Below are positions 34,052-43,908 of a stretch of 64,000 nt of DNA, one piece after another. Positions within the stretch are counted from its first letter, which is position 1; each line of letters starts with the position of its first letter. The stretch spans positions 310,001 through 374,000 of the forward strand of contig NZ_CP034835.1 in the NCBI RefSeq assembly GCF_004014715.1, given 5' to 3'. The notes below the pieces were generated by a model. It was given only the letters and a program-made list of their open reading frames with translations. It was not told where the DNA came from and did no database searches. Both the position numbers and the translations under genes were made by a program. This stretch comes from Pseudoalteromonas sp. R3. GTDB lineage: Bacteria > Pseudomonadota > Gammaproteobacteria > Enterobacterales > Alteromonadaceae.

Positions 34052-34873
34052 ATGAAAGAATTTTTGATGACCGACGAGGACTTCAGCAGCATCTCTCGAC
34101 GCGTTTATGAAACATGTGGCATTGTGCTTGGGCCTCACAAGCGTGATATGGTGTACTCGCGGCTTGCACGCAGGGTGAGAGCGAACGGATTAAGCTCTTT
34201 TTCTGCCTACCTTGAATTCCTAAATGAAGATACGGATGCTGAGTTTAGCCACTTTATAAATGCCATCACGACAAACCTGACCTCTTTTTTTCGTGAGTCA
34301 CACCACTTTGATTTTTTGCATCAACAAGTGATCCCTCAGCTAAAGGAGAGGCATAAAACAGACAGGCGTGTCAGGATATGGTCTGCTGGTTGCTCTACTG
34401 GGGAAGAAGCATACAGCATTGCTATGACAATCAGCAATGCGTTCCCAACGGACTGGGATGTAAAGGTACTGGCAACTGATCTGGACTCCAATGTTTTGCA
34501 CAAAGGGCAAGAGGGTATCTACAACAGTGCTTCTGTGACCGGCCTGACCAATGAGCACTTAAAAAAGTGGTTTATGTGCAGCCCAGATGGAACTCAGTAC
34601 AGAGTAAAAGATAAGTTGCGGGCAAGTGTGTACTTTAAGCGCCTAAATTTGCTTGAGCCCTGGCCTATGAAAGGTCCTTTCGATGTGATTTTTTGTCGTA
34701 ATGTGCTGATTTATTTTGACAAGGCAACAAAGGACAGATTGTTTGAAAACTTCTACCAATTGCTGGCAGAGCAAGGCTATTTGTTTATTGGCCATTCCGA
34801 GACAATGGGCAAGGAGCATCTGGAGTTTAAAAACTTGGGGAAAACTATGTATCAAAAGGCAGCACAGATATGA
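34052..34873 (+). CDS. cheR: Chemotaxis protein methyltransferase CheR
   Basis: CheR methylates receptor glutamates using S-adenosylmethionine. The 273-residue protein has the N-terminal helical domain, then the SAM-binding domain with IWSAGCSTGEEAYSIAM (the glycine-rich motif), LATDLDSNVL, and CRNVLIYFD. I chose the ATG at 34052; a GTG at 34040 and an ATG at 34067 are alternatives. There is no C-terminal pentapeptide-binding extension beyond the catalytic domain. It overlaps cheD by four bases. Confidence 0.93.
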   Translation: MKEFLMTDEDFSSISRRVYETCGIVLGPHKRDMVYSRLARRVRANGLSSFSAYLEFLNEDTDAEFSHFINAITTNLTSFFRESHHFDFLHQQVIPQLKERHKTDRRVRIWSAGCSTGEEAYSIAMTISNAFPTDWDVKVLATDLDSNVLHKGQEGIYNSASVTGLTNEHLKKWFMCSPDGTQYRVKDKLRASVYFKRLNLLEPWPMKGPFDVIFCRNVLIYFDKATKDRLFENFYQLLAEQGYLFIGHSETMGKEHLEFKNLGKTMYQKAAQI

Positions 34874-35484
34874 ATCAGTTTCAGCCAGTATTACGTGGCT
34901 TTGAGCATGTAAAACGGTTCTGGGACTCTGGTCGGGGGGCTGTGGTGGCAAAAGTGCTGCCAGGAGAGTTTTATGTGTCTAAAAGCGACGAACTGATTTC
35001 AACTGTCTTGGGCTCTTGTATTGCAGCATGCATCTATGATGAGAGACAAGGTGTTGGGGGAATGAACCACTTTATGTTACCTGGCGTAAAAGGCTCCTCC
35101 TCAATCCATGCTGACGACCTTAATTGTCGCTATGGGAACTGGGCGATGGAATACCTGATTAACGAAGTGATTAAAAATGGTGCCAGGCGAGAAAACCTGA
35201 AAATAAAATTGTTTGGTGGAGGGAAAATCATCAGCTCGATGACTGACATAGGTAATGGCAACATTCGATTTGCACAGGCCTATGTCGAGGAAGAGCAGCT
35301 CACTCTAGTTTCCCATGATGTCGGCGGCCCATGGCCAAGAAAGGTGGTATTTCACCCTCAAACCGGCAAAGCTCAGGTTAAAAAGCTACGCCAGATGCAC
35401 AATGACACCATTGAAAAACGCGAGGTCAAATATCTGCATGATATTGAAGAGCAAGGCAAACAAACTGATATTGAGCTGTTTTAG
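34870..35484 (+). CDS. cheD: Chemoreceptor glutamine deamidase CheD
   Basis: CheD deamidates receptor glutamine residues. The 204-residue protein has the catalytic cysteine in STVLGSCIAACIYD and the conserved histidine in GGMNHFMLPG, followed by a Gly-rich segment (KLFGGGKII). It is translationally coupled to cheR (ATGA overlap). CheD typically occurs in cheR-cheD-cheB runs like this one. Confidence 0.94.
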   Translation: MNQFQPVLRGFEHVKRFWDSGRGAVVAKVLPGEFYVSKSDELISTVLGSCIAACIYDERQGVGGMNHFMLPGVKGSSSIHADDLNCRYGNWAMEYLINEVIKNGARRENLKIKLFGGGKIISSMTDIGNGNIRFAQAYVEEEQLTLVSHDVGGPWPRKVVFHPQTGKAQVKKLRQMHNDTIEKREVKYLHDIEEQGKQTDIELF

Positions 35485-35493
35485 AGGGAATGC

Positions 35494-36524
35494 ATGATTA
35501 AGGTATTGATAGTTGACGACTCCCCATCTCTCAGAGCTATATTAACGGCGGTTTTGGAGGCAGCAGATGATATTAAGGTGGTTGGAGCTGCAGAAGACCC
35601 TTATCAGGCGCGAGACATGATCAAGCAGTTGAACCCTGATGTGTTAACGCTCGATATAGAAATGCCGAAAATGAACGGGCTGAGCTTTCTTAAAAATCTT
35701 ATGCGATTGCGTCCTATGCCCGTAATTATGCTGTCGACCTTAACGCAACAGGGGTCCCCCGCGACACTGGAGGCGCTTGAATTGGGAGCGATCGATTTTA
35801 TTGCCAAGCCAACTTCAAATGTCGCTGAAAAACTTAATGCCTACGCGGAGAAACTACATCAGAAAATAAGAATTGCTCGCCAGGCCAACCTCTACGCTTT
35901 TCGTGCAGAAAAAGATGCCAGTCAAGTGCCGGTCTCTCAGCATACACAGTTTAAAAGCAGCGCTGTTTTGGCATTAGGCGCATCTACCGGTGGTACCGAA
36001 GCGCTGCGTGAAGTTTTGGTACGTTTACCCAAACATTGTCCCCCGTTGTAATAGCACAGCATATTCCTCCCGTGTTTAGTACTTCGTTTGCGCTGCGTAT
36101 GGACCGTTGTTGTGATGTGCATGTGAAAGAAGCAGAGGACGGTGATGTCCTTATGCCCGGTAATGTGTTTATTGCACCGGGAGATATGCACCTTAAAATC
36201 GTTCAAAAAGGTGGGCGTCTGCAATGCCAACTCTGCCAGAGTGAAAAAGTTAATCGGCATCGGCCTTCTGTTGATGTGTTGTTCGATTCTCTGTTGCCAT
36301 GGGCAAAGCAAGTAAGTGCAGGCCTGTTAACCGGTATGGGCAGTGATGGTGCGGCAGCCTTGTTACGTCTCAAAGAGGCTGGGGCAAAAACACTGGCACA
36401 GGATGAAGCCACATCAGTTGTGTGGGGCATGCCCCGAGCCGCCGTTGAATTCCAGGCGGCTGAGAAAGTAGTTCCCTTGTCTAAAGTGACAATGGAGTTG
36501 CTTAACGCTGTGAAGCGTCAGTAA
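35494..36524 (+). CDS. cheB: Chemotaxis glutamate methylesterase CheB, with one apparent frameshift
   Basis: CheB removes methyl groups from receptors. The N-terminal receiver has Asp8/Asp9 and the phosphoacceptor Asp54 (LTLDIEMPKMNG). The methylesterase domain has the catalytic Ser in LGASTGGTEAL, the His in IAQHIPPVFS and the Asp in GMGSDGAAAL. The frame breaks at the C-run 36040-36044; one added C joins ...KHCPP to VVIAQHIPP and gives a 343-residue protein, the normal size. As written, the first frame stops near 36051, which would remove most of the catalytic domain. The 3' end overlaps the opposite-strand deacetylase by 23 bases. Confidence 0.88.
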
Positions 36525-37548
36525 TAACCCACGGCTGCGAGTACCAATAGAACTGCCCGCTAAAGCGTTTAGACGGTGCTGTACAATTGTATCGCGAACG
36601 GCCATTCGGTAAAGGTTTGGTGGTTGTAATGGTCACTGTCTTTGTTCCCTGCCAAGTTAAATCTGCTTTGCCTAAACCTGAAACGAAACAAGCAAACTGG
36701 TTTTGGTAGAAATCCATCTCTTTAAAAGTCAGTGTGATTGATGGGGTCCGATTAACCGTGACCGAGTCCTGATAGTCAGTTTTGGCAAGTGAAAAGGCCA
36801 GCGAGTACAGTTTGGTTTTTAAGGTGTTTAAATTGGCATAAATGCCGGATGCAGGAAATCGTGGCAGCCGGGTAAAGTCTGAGTCTGGCCCCACGGCACC
36901 GGAATGTTGCCCAATCCCAACCAGGCCAAGTTCCGCGACTAGCTCTTGTAAAGGACGATCGAACTCGCCGTAGGGATAAGCGATATAAGGTAAGTCATGA
37001 CCTATTTCTTCTTTGATCCTGGCTTGTGACCAAACCAAATCCTGGCGGATCCGGCTACGCCATTGCGCCTGGCTTTCTCCTGCCTTTTTGAGGTGTAAAT
37101 AGTCATGTTGCGCACTGTGGTTGGCGATTAATGCGCCGCGTTTTGACAGTTGTCGTAGCTGCTCCCAGCTCATGACGTAGCCTTTCTTTTCATCGATAAG
37201 CTTAGGATTAACAAAAATTGTATAAGGGTAGCCAAACTGTTCAAGTACAGGTGCGGCGGCTTCCATATTGTTCAGGTAGCCATCATCAAAGGTGATGGCG
37301 ACTGTTTTAGGCGGCAGGGTTTTTCCCGCTTGTAGCTGCTGAATTAGTTCATCTAACGCAATAACTGAGAACTGCTCCGATTTAAGAAAGTTCAGGTGCT
37401 GGCGAAAAGTTGCTTCACTGACGCTGGTCACTGCCGGCAGTTTTTCACTGACATGATGATATTGTAGAATGACCGCGGCCAGGCCTGTTCGGGTATTGAA
37501 TAAAACGAGTATAAGAACTAATACATGAAACCACTTAATCGAGCGCAT
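36502..37548 (-). CDS. Secreted polysaccharide deacetylase (NodB domain)
   Basis: The ATG at 37548 gives 348 residues (one codon set upstream, at 37560, is also possible). A signal peptide (HVLVLILVLFNTRTGLAA) leads to a NodB-type domain with AITFDDGY (catalytic Asp and metal-binding Asp), HSAQHDYLHL (metal-binding histidines) and the YPYGEFDRPL motif. Such enzymes remove acetyl groups from poly-N-acetylglucosamine, peptidoglycan or chitin oligomers; the substrate is not evident. The C-terminal ~90 residues are beta-rich. The 5' end overlaps the 5' end of the divergent MATE gene. Confidence 0.88.
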   Translation of the reverse strand: MRSIKWFHVLVLILVLFNTRTGLAAVILQYHHVSEKLPAVTSVSEATFRQHLNFLKSEQFSVIALDELIQQLQAGKTLPPKTVAITFDDGYLNNMEAAAPVLEQFGYPYTIFVNPKLIDEKKGYVMSWEQLRQLSKRGALIANHSAQHDYLHLKKAGESQAQWRSRIRQDLVWSQARIKEEIGHDLPYIAYPYGEFDRPLQELVAELGLVGIGQHSGAVGPDSDFTRLPRFPASGIYANLNTLKTKLYSLAFSLAKTDYQDSVTVNRTPSITLTFKEMDFYQNQFACFVSGLGKADLTWQGTKTVTITTTKPLPNGRSRYNCTAPSKRFSGQFYWYSQPWVITDASQR

Positions 37549-38856
37549 ACTTCCCACCATTTTCAGTTGCTTGCTATTGCTGCTCCGATGATTTTATCAA
37601 ATATCTCGGTGCCCCTGTTAGGGTTAGTTGACACCGCAGTGATTGGTCATTTGAGTGATGCATATTATCTTGCCGGGATAGCCCTGGGTTCTGGCAGTAT
37701 TGCTTTGCTGTTCTGGCTGGCTAGTTTTCTGCGTATGAGTACCACGGGGGAGATTGCCCAGGCATATGGTCAGCAAGACTCAGGTCGGGCGCTGCAATCA
37801 CTCTCGGCCAGTATGAGCTTTGCTCTGGCATTTGCGTTGTTGTTGATAGTGTGTACGCCGTGGTTGCTTGAACTCATTGCTGTGTTGTCCGGGGCATCGC
37901 CTCAGGTGCTTGAGCAAGCTGAGGTGTACTTCTCTATTAGAATTTATAGTGCGCCAGCGGCCATGTTAAACCTGGTGATGCTTGGGTTTATGTTGGGAAT
38001 GCAATACGGGCGTGGTCCTTTCTATGTGGTGCTGTTTACTAATATTGTCAATATAGTGCTGGATGTATTGTTTGTGGTGGTGTTGGAGTTTGCCGTTGCA
38101 GGTGCCGCCTGGGCATCAGTGATTGCGGACTATTCGGCACTGGTATTGTCTTGCTGTCTGCTTCGCAAGGTGCTGAACGGTGCTGGCTGGCAGTGGCAGC
38201 TCAAAGTTCCTAACCGAGAAGAGGTACAGCGTTTGCTGCACCTGAATCGTGATATTTTCATTCGTTCACTCATGCTGCAGTTGTGTTTTAGCTTTATGAC
38301 CTTTTATGGAGCAAGATTGGGAGAAGATATTTTGGCTGCCAATGCGGTGTTGCTGAACTTCCTGATGCTGGTGAGTTTTGCGATGGATGGCATTGCCTAT
38401 GCGGTCGAGGCGAAAGTCGGGCAGGCAAAAGGTGCCCGAGATCTGTTTATGTTAAGGCGCTGGGTTCGGATCAGTTGTATCTGGGCTGGTTGCTTTGCAT
38501 TGTTGTATACTGGAATATTTACGCTTTTTGGTTCGTTTGTGATTGGTTTATTGACTGATATTCCTGCTGTTATCGATACTGCGCAAGTATATTTGCCCTG
38601 GTTGATAGTGCTTCCATTGATTGCAACAAGCTGTTTTTTGTTTGATGGTGTTTTCGTAGGTTTGACCCGCGCAAAAGAAATGCGCAACAGTATGTTATTG
38701 TCTGCTGTGCTGGGGTTCTTTGTACCGTTCTGGCTTGCTCAGCATTGGGGGAATCATGGCTTATGGTTTGCGATGAGTTGTTTTATGGGGTTGAGGGGGC
38801 TGACTCTGATACTGAAATATCGACAGCTGAGTGTCAGGCAGCAGTTACTGAATTAG
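37525..38856 (+). CDS. dinF: MATE-family exporter, DinF type
   Basis: The 443-residue protein has twelve predicted helices and the start MKPLNRAHTSHHFQLLAIA; the segment MILSNISVPLLGLVDTAVIGHL is typical of the DinF branch. MATE proteins export drugs and other compounds using Na+ or H+ gradients. In Escherichia coli dinF lies directly after lexA and is SOS-regulated; here it is 18 kb away and I find no SOS box in front. The start region overlaps the 5' end of the opposite-strand deacetylase. Confidence 0.85.
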   Translation: MKPLNRAHTSHHFQLLAIAAPMILSNISVPLLGLVDTAVIGHLSDAYYLAGIALGSGSIALLFWLASFLRMSTTGEIAQAYGQQDSGRALQSLSASMSFALAFALLLIVCTPWLLELIAVLSGASPQVLEQAEVYFSIRIYSAPAAMLNLVMLGFMLGMQYGRGPFYVVLFTNIVNIVLDVLFVVVLEFAVAGAAWASVIADYSALVLSCCLLRKVLNGAGWQWQLKVPNREEVQRLLHLNRDIFIRSLMLQLCFSFMTFYGARLGEDILAANAVLLNFLMLVSFAMDGIAYAVEAKVGQAKGARDLFMLRRWVRISCIWAGCFALLYTGIFTLFGSFVIGLLTDIPAVIDTAQVYLPWLIVLPLIATSCFLFDGVFVGLTRAKEMRNSMLLSAVLGFFVPFWLAQHWGNHGLWFAMSCFMGLRGLTLILKYRQLSVRQQLLN

Positions 38857-38878
38857 ATTAATGAATGAGGGATCTGTA

Positions 38879-39151
38879 TTATTCCTCAAAGGCCTTTTTG
38901 GCTGCTGCTTTAGCAGATTCTCGTGCCGATAGCACCTGAGAAAAACGATTAGCGAAAATACCCAGATAACCATAACCGGCAACACCCAGTGCGGGTACCA
39001 GAACTATCATTCCAGGCAGTTGCAGCCAGGGCTGATAAAAATAGCCTAAGGCAATGAGCACCATACTCAGAACAAATAAGGCCAGCCCAGAGAGGAAGAA
39101 TCGCAGGCTACGCTTAGGGTGCGACCCTAAGCGATATATTAAATGCCGCAT
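38879..39151 (-). CDS. Small membrane protein, unknown function
   Basis: The 90-residue protein has two probable helices (about 19-38 and 45-68) with a basic N-terminus and an Ala/Lys-rich C-terminus (SAKAAAKKAFEE). I do not recognise the family. It lies seven bases after nfuA on the same strand, so it is probably co-transcribed with it. Confidence 0.72.
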   Translation of the reverse strand: MRHLIYRLGSHPKRSLRFFLSGLALFVLSMVLIALGYFYQPWLQLPGMIVLVPALGVAGYGYLGIFANRFSQVLSARESAKAAAKKAFEE

Positions 39152-39157
39152 ACGGAT

Positions 39158-39733
39158 TTAATAGTAGGAGTGATCGCCCCGTGAGTGCTCGGTGATATCA
39201 CGGACGCCGGTGATTTCCTCGAACTTGGCGATCATTTCTTTTTCGATACCTTCTTTGAGTGTGACATCGATCATAGAGCAGCCGTTACAACCACCACCGA
39301 ATTGTAATACGGCAATGCCCTCAGCTGTGATTTCAACCAGGCTGACCTGGCCACCGTGATTGGCCAGTTGAGGGTTTACCTCAGTCACCAGCATATGCTC
39401 GACACGTTCTTCCAGTGACGCATTGTTGCTAAGCTTTTTCGCTTTCGCGTTAGGCGCTTTAAGGGTCAGTTGGCTGCCCATTTTATCAGTGACAAAGTCG
39501 ATCTCTGCTTCTTCAAGGAAGGGGGCACTTTCTGCGTCGACAACAGCATCAAATCCATTGAATGGTAAGCGGATATCGCTGTCTTCAACGGCATCGGCTG
39601 GACAATATGAAACGCCACATTCAGCCTGAGCTGTACCTGGGTTTACGACGAATACGCGAATGTTTGTACCATCGGCTTGATCGGCCAATAGCTTGGCAAA
39701 GTGTGACTGAGCTGTCTCTGAAATTGTGATCAT
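39158..39733 (-). CDS. nfuA: Fe-S biogenesis protein NfuA
   Basis: NfuA carries and delivers [4Fe-4S] clusters under stress. The 191-residue protein has an N-terminal degenerate A-type scaffold domain and a C-terminal Nfu domain with the cluster ligands in GGGCNGCSM. The first domain starts [19 protein letters not shown] and keeps the fold but not all the usual cysteines, which matches the family. No strong ribosome binding site is visible before the start. In related bacteria nfuA lies next to comF and bioH; here the M14 peptidase gene separates them. Confidence 0.95.
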   Translation of the reverse strand: MITISETAQSHFAKLLADQADGTNIRVFVVNPGTAQAECGVSYCPADAVEDSDIRLPFNGFDAVVDAESAPFLEEAEIDFVTDKMGSQLTLKAPNAKAKKLSNNASLEERVEHMLVTEVNPQLANHGGQVSLVEITAEGIAVLQFGGGCNGCSMIDVTLKEGIEKEMIAKFEEITGVRDITEHSRGDHSYY

Positions 39734-39888
39734 AATCTACGCTATACTTGACTAAATTACTCGGTTAATCCCTATGATACTCCCCTCATCTTGTTGTAGC
39801 TAGTGTTGGGCGTAAAAATTTGCAGCAACTTGAGCCTCATTGCTAGCGTACTGGCTGGTTAATAATTGCCGGAGTAGATGGAGTAACT

Positions 39889-42423
39889 ATGTATCGACTG
39901 TTAATCGTGCTGTGTGTGTTGAGTTTGCAACTCAGCGCTAAGCCACTGAGTTTTTATTTTGATGACACACAACAATTTGATCCACTCGTTCCAAAACCAC
40001 ATGAGGTGCTGGGGTATGAAGTCGGAGAGTGGCATGTGCGTCCGGAGCAATTGGTACACTACTTAAGCAAGTTGGCAGAGACAAGCCCGCGGGTAACAAT
40101 AAAGACCATAGGTCACAGCCATGAACATCGGCCACTGGTATTGCTGACCATTACCAATGAAAGCAGGCTTAGAGACATAGAGGCGGTAAAAAAAGCACAT
40201 TTGAGCGCGTTTGAACAGCCACAGCCTCGCAAAGAGGCGCCGGCCATAGTCTGGCTTGGTTATAGTGTTCATGGCAATGAGCCATCGGGCAGTAACACGG
40301 CCATGCTGGTGGCTTACTACCTGGCGGCTGCTCAGGGGGAGAAAATAGATGCCTTGTTGCGCGATACCGTGATATTGCTAGACCCGTCACTGAACCCAGA
40401 CGGGTTGGCACGATTTGCTAACTGGGCCAACAGTCACCGCGGTCAGGTACTGTCAAGCGATCCTCAACACAGAGAGCATGTTGAAGGCTGGCCCTCAGGC
40501 AGAACCAATCACTATTGGTTTGACTTAAACCGGGACTGGCTGTTGTTGCAGCACCCAGAATCTCAGGCACGGATCGCAGCATTTCATGAGTGGAAGCCTA
40601 ATGTTTTAGCTGATTTTCACGAAATGGGTCCTAATTCAAGCTACTTTTTCCAGCCTGGGATCCCATCGCGCACGCATCCACTGACACCCGAGCGCAACCA
40701 AAGTTTAACTGCGGCCATTGGTCAGTTTCATGCAGATGCACTGGACCAGACCGGTCAGCTATATTTTACTCAGGAAAGTTTTGACGACTTTTACTATGGC
40801 AAAGGGTCAACCTATCCAGATATCAATGGATCAGTGGGCATTCTGTTTGAGCAGGCCAGTAGCCGTGGTCATGCACAAGAGACCATTAACGGTTTGCTGA
40901 CCTTTCCAGAGACGATCAAGAATCAGCTTATCACTTCATTTTCAACAATTCAGGGAGCGGCTGCGAACCGTCAGGCACTACTTGATTACCAGCAGCACTT
41001 TTATTCAAGTGCCCTCAAAGAAGCTAAACAACAAGACTTTCAGGGGTATGTGGTGTCCGCCGGTAAAGATCCTTATCGATTAAAGCAGTTTGTTGAGCTA
41101 CTGAGCCAGCACCAGGTGAAGGCGTATCGACTGGAAAAACCCTTGAAGATTAAAGCGCAACTGTTTAAAGCTGGGGATCTTTACATCCCACTGGCGCAGC
41201 CTCAGGTCCGCCTCATTCTGGCTATGTTCAGTGAGCAAACGCATTTTAAAGACAATACATTTTACGATGTATCGGGATGGACCTTGCCACATGCGTACGA
41301 TCTGGACTTTGCACAGGTCACCAGCAGCTGGGGTCTGAATGTCAGTGACACCCAGTGGCAGCCGGCTGCCTTGAGTGAACCAGAGCCCCTGCCTGGCAAA
41401 GCGTACGCTTATGCTTTCTCATGGCAGCATTATCTGGCACCCAAGTTACTCAACCAGCTATTGACACAAGGGCTGGAAGCGCGTGTTGCATTGCAGTCAT
41501 TCACTGCCAGATTGGAAAACAAAGAGCAGCATTTTGATGCCGGCACGATAGTGATCCCTGCGGGACTGCAAAACCAGGATGACTGGCAGCACGTGCTGAT
41601 AAAACAGGCAATGGAACTCGGTATCCCACTTACAGCCATCAGCTCGGGTCTGACGCCTCAGGGTATCGATTTAGGTTCTCGTCGAATGATGCCGCTACGC
41701 AAGCCTGAAGTATTATTGGTAGGAGGGCAGGGCACCAGTCAGTATGAAGTGGGTGAAGTCTGGTACCACCTCGACAGGCATGTAGGGATTGCGCCAAGTA
41801 TCATAGAGTTAAATCGCCTTGAGCGGGTTGATCTGAGTCGTTATAGCCACATTGTGCTGGCTGATGGACGCTATTCAGCGCTGAGCAAAAAAGCACAAGC
41901 TGCCATTATCAGCTGGGTTCAAAAAGGTGGTGTGATCTGGGGTCATAAGCGCGGAGCGCAGTGGCTGATAGAGCATCAATTGCTCAATGCCAAAGCCATC
42001 GGTAGCAAAGAAATGCGCGCGGCGTTTGATACTAAGAGGCTGCGCTTTGAAGATAAAGAGCAACTGGCCGCACAACAACGTATTGCAGGTGCCATTTTTG
42101 GGACTGAATTAGATGTGTCCCATCCACTGGCCTTTGGTTTTGAGAACAACACCTTACCAGTATTCAAAAATAGCACCTGGGTTATTGAGTCCAATGAAGC
42201 CCCGTTCCTGGACGTAGCTGTGTATCAACAGCAGCCGTTACTGGCGGGTTATGCCGATGAGCGAAATGTCTCACAAATCGCAAAATCAGCAGCTCTGGTC
42301 GCTGACAGCTATGGAAATGGAGTGGTCATCGCGATGACAGACAACCCTGTTTTTCGCGGTTTCTGGTATGGCAGCAGCAGATTGTTTAATAATGCGCTCT
42401 TTTTCGCACACGCGCTTCATTAG
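39889..42423 (+). CDS. Secreted M14-family zinc carboxypeptidase-like protein
   Basis: The 844-residue protein has a signal peptide (MYRLLIVLCVLSLQLSA). The catalytic domain shows the zinc motif HGNE in YSVHGNEPSGSN, then DPSLNPDG, FDLNRDW and the third zinc ligand in ADFHEMGPNSSYFF; the general base Glu is likely in ILFEQASSRG. The second half is long and beta-rich with a flavodoxin-like segment (VLLVGGQGTSQYEVGEVWYHLDRH), known in several M14 subfamilies. It is presumably exported to cut peptides; the substrate is not known. The GGAG site before the ATG is good. Confidence 0.87.
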   Translation: MYRLLIVLCVLSLQLSAKPLSFYFDDTQQFDPLVPKPHEVLGYEVGEWHVRPEQLVHYLSKLAETSPRVTIKTIGHSHEHRPLVLLTITNESRLRDIEAVKKAHLSAFEQPQPRKEAPAIVWLGYSVHGNEPSGSNTAMLVAYYLAAAQGEKIDALLRDTVILLDPSLNPDGLARFANWANSHRGQVLSSDPQHREHVEGWPSGRTNHYWFDLNRDWLLLQHPESQARIAAFHEWKPNVLADFHEMGPNSSYFFQPGIPSRTHPLTPERNQSLTAAIGQFHADALDQTGQLYFTQESFDDFYYGKGSTYPDINGSVGILFEQASSRGHAQETINGLLTFPETIKNQLITSFSTIQGAAANRQALLDYQQHFYSSALKEAKQQDFQGYVVSAGKDPYRLKQFVELLSQHQVKAYRLEKPLKIKAQLFKAGDLYIPLAQPQVRLILAMFSEQTHFKDNTFYDVSGWTLPHAYDLDFAQVTSSWGLNVSDTQWQPAALSEPEPLPGKAYAYAFSWQHYLAPKLLNQLLTQGLEARVALQSFTARLENKEQHFDAGTIVIPAGLQNQDDWQHVLIKQAMELGIPLTAISSGLTPQGIDLGSRRMMPLRKPEVLLVGGQGTSQYEVGEVWYHLDRHVGIAPSIIELNRLERVDLSRYSHIVLADGRYSALSKKAQAAIISWVQKGGVIWGHKRGAQWLIEHQLLNAKAIGSKEMRAAFDTKRLRFEDKEQLAAQQRIAGAIFGTELDVSHPLAFGFENNTLPVFKNSTWVIESNEAPFLDVAVYQQQPLLAGYADERNVSQIAKSAALVADSYGNGVVIAMTDNPVFRGFWYGSSRLFNNALFFAHALH

Positions 42424-43094
42424 GCCGGTGTCAGGCACGTAGCACATGCCCAGATCTGTTCAGCGCCAGCGTGACGACAGAGCTGGGCGGCAGCATTTAA
42501 CGTTGCCCCTGTAGTGATCACATCGTCAACCAACAAAATACGCCTGCCAGCCAGCGTTTCTGATAAGGTAAAAGCCTGACGCTGGTTGTGCAATCGAGCC
42601 CTGCGATTTAGCGATTGCTGGGCTCGGGTTATGCGTTTCGATAAAACGGGTAGAATAGATAGCTGGGTTTCAAGTACTCGGCCCCAGGTCTGCATCACCT
42701 GATTAAAGCCACGATTGACCAAGCGGTGTTTAGGCAAAGGGATAATAATAGCGGCATCAGCCTCAATCAGTTGCTCCTCACAGTAACACTGCCACTGGTG
42801 CGTGATGACCTGGCGCAGCAAGCAGGCTGCATGATTCCTCTGATGCAGTTTTAAATCACACAACCAACGTTTTAGGGCACCACGATACCAGCCACAGGCT
42901 ATCAGTCCATCACAGTCGGGCAAGTTGAATTGTGCTTGTATATCAGGGCGTAATAACAGATTCCCCTCCGCGGGAGAGAAAAGTGGCAGGGCTTCCAGAC
43001 ATGACGGGCACAGGCCTGTGGTGTCAGTTGGGTTGCGGCAACAAGCACACTGGCAGGGGAACAGAGTCTGTGTGATTACACGGGATAATGACAT
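42420..43094 (-). CDS. comF: ComF family protein (phosphoribosyltransferase-type)
   Basis: The ATG at 43094 (behind GGAAAG) gives 224 residues, starting MSLSRVITQTLFPCQCACC; an upstream ATG at 43121 is less likely. The N-terminal zinc-ribbon cysteines (CQCACC and CPSC) and the C-terminal PRPP-binding motif ILLVDDVITTGATLNA are clear. ComF proteins are linked to DNA uptake in competent bacteria, but homologues occur widely in others and have no firmly known substrate. The 3' end overlaps the M14 gene by four bases. Confidence 0.9.
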   Translation of the reverse strand: MSLSRVITQTLFPCQCACCRNPTDTTGLCPSCLEALPLFSPAEGNLLLRPDIQAQFNLPDCDGLIACGWYRGALKRWLCDLKLHQRNHAACLLRQVITHQWQCYCEEQLIEADAAIIIPLPKHRLVNRGFNQVMQTWGRVLETQLSILPVLSKRITRAQQSLNRRARLHNQRQAFTLSETLAGRRILLVDDVITTGATLNAAAQLCRHAGAEQIWACATCLTPA

Positions 43095-43151
43095 TGCTTT
43101 CCATCCTTGAATCGCTATCATAGCGACAAGTTTGGTTGAGGAAGTGAGTTA

Positions 43152-43889
43152 ATGCAAAGCGAAATTGTCCTACTGCACGGCTGGGGAATGAATAAACAAG
43201 TATGGCAGCTGAGTGTTGAACAGCTTCAGCAGACGCAGGCTTTGCCCGTTCGTGCGATCAATTTACCAGGCTTTGGTGGCGCGGCATTTCCTGAACACAT
43301 CTCCACCTTAGATGAGGTTGCAGATGACATTGCAGCTCAATTGGGCAATGACTCAGTGCTGGTTGGCTGGTCTCTGGGTGGACTTGTGGCCCTTAATCTG
43401 GCGCATCGATATCCGGAAAAAGTTGCCAAACTTGTGCTGGTGGCATCTAATCCTTGCTTTGTGGAGCAGCCTGACTGGCCTGGAATTAAACCGAAAGTGC
43501 TGGCAGGGTTTAAACAAGCACTGGCAGATGACAGCGCCAAAACCATCGAGCGATTTCTTGCGATTCAGGCTATGGGCAGCGAACATGCCCGGGATGACAT
43601 TAAACAATTGCGTCAGCTGTTAGGTCAGCTACCAGCTGCGCATCCCAAAGCACTCAGCCTTGGGCTGGATGCATTACAAAACTGTGATTACCGCGCTGAT
43701 TTTGCTGCACTCAGTCAGCCTGTATTCGGGCTGTTTGGTCGCCTCGATGCACTGGTACCGAGCGATGTGATTGAGCGAATGGCCACACTCAATCCGCAGT
43801 TCAAGGCGTTTACCTTTCCCAAAGCATCACATGCACCGTTTATTTCCCATAAAGATGAGTTTGTTACTCATTTAAAATCAATTCTTTAG
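43152..43889 (+). CDS. bioH: Pimeloyl-[acyl-carrier protein] methyl ester esterase
   Basis: BioH hydrolyses the methyl ester of pimeloyl-ACP, the last step in making the biotin precursor. The 245-residue alpha/beta hydrolase has the oxyanion motif LLHGWGMNKQVW, the nucleophile Ser in VGWSLGGLVALN, the Asp in GLFGRLDALVPS and the His in KASHAPFISH. Divergent from comF, as in other gammaproteobacteria. The other biotin genes are not in this window. A clear terminator follows. Confidence 0.94.
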   Translation: MQSEIVLLHGWGMNKQVWQLSVEQLQQTQALPVRAINLPGFGGAAFPEHISTLDEVADDIAAQLGNDSVLVGWSLGGLVALNLAHRYPEKVAKLVLVASNPCFVEQPDWPGIKPKVLAGFKQALADDSAKTIERFLAIQAMGSEHARDDIKQLRQLLGQLPAAHPKALSLGLDALQNCDYRADFAALSQPVFGLFGRLDALVPSDVIERMATLNPQFKAFTFPKASHAPFISHKDEFVTHLKSIL

Positions 43890-43908
43890 TTTTCCACAAT
43901 GGAAAAAG

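Noticed and set aside
37480..37560. SOS box in front of the DinF-type MATE gene
   Set aside because: CTGT occurs nearby but without ACAG at the right spacing.
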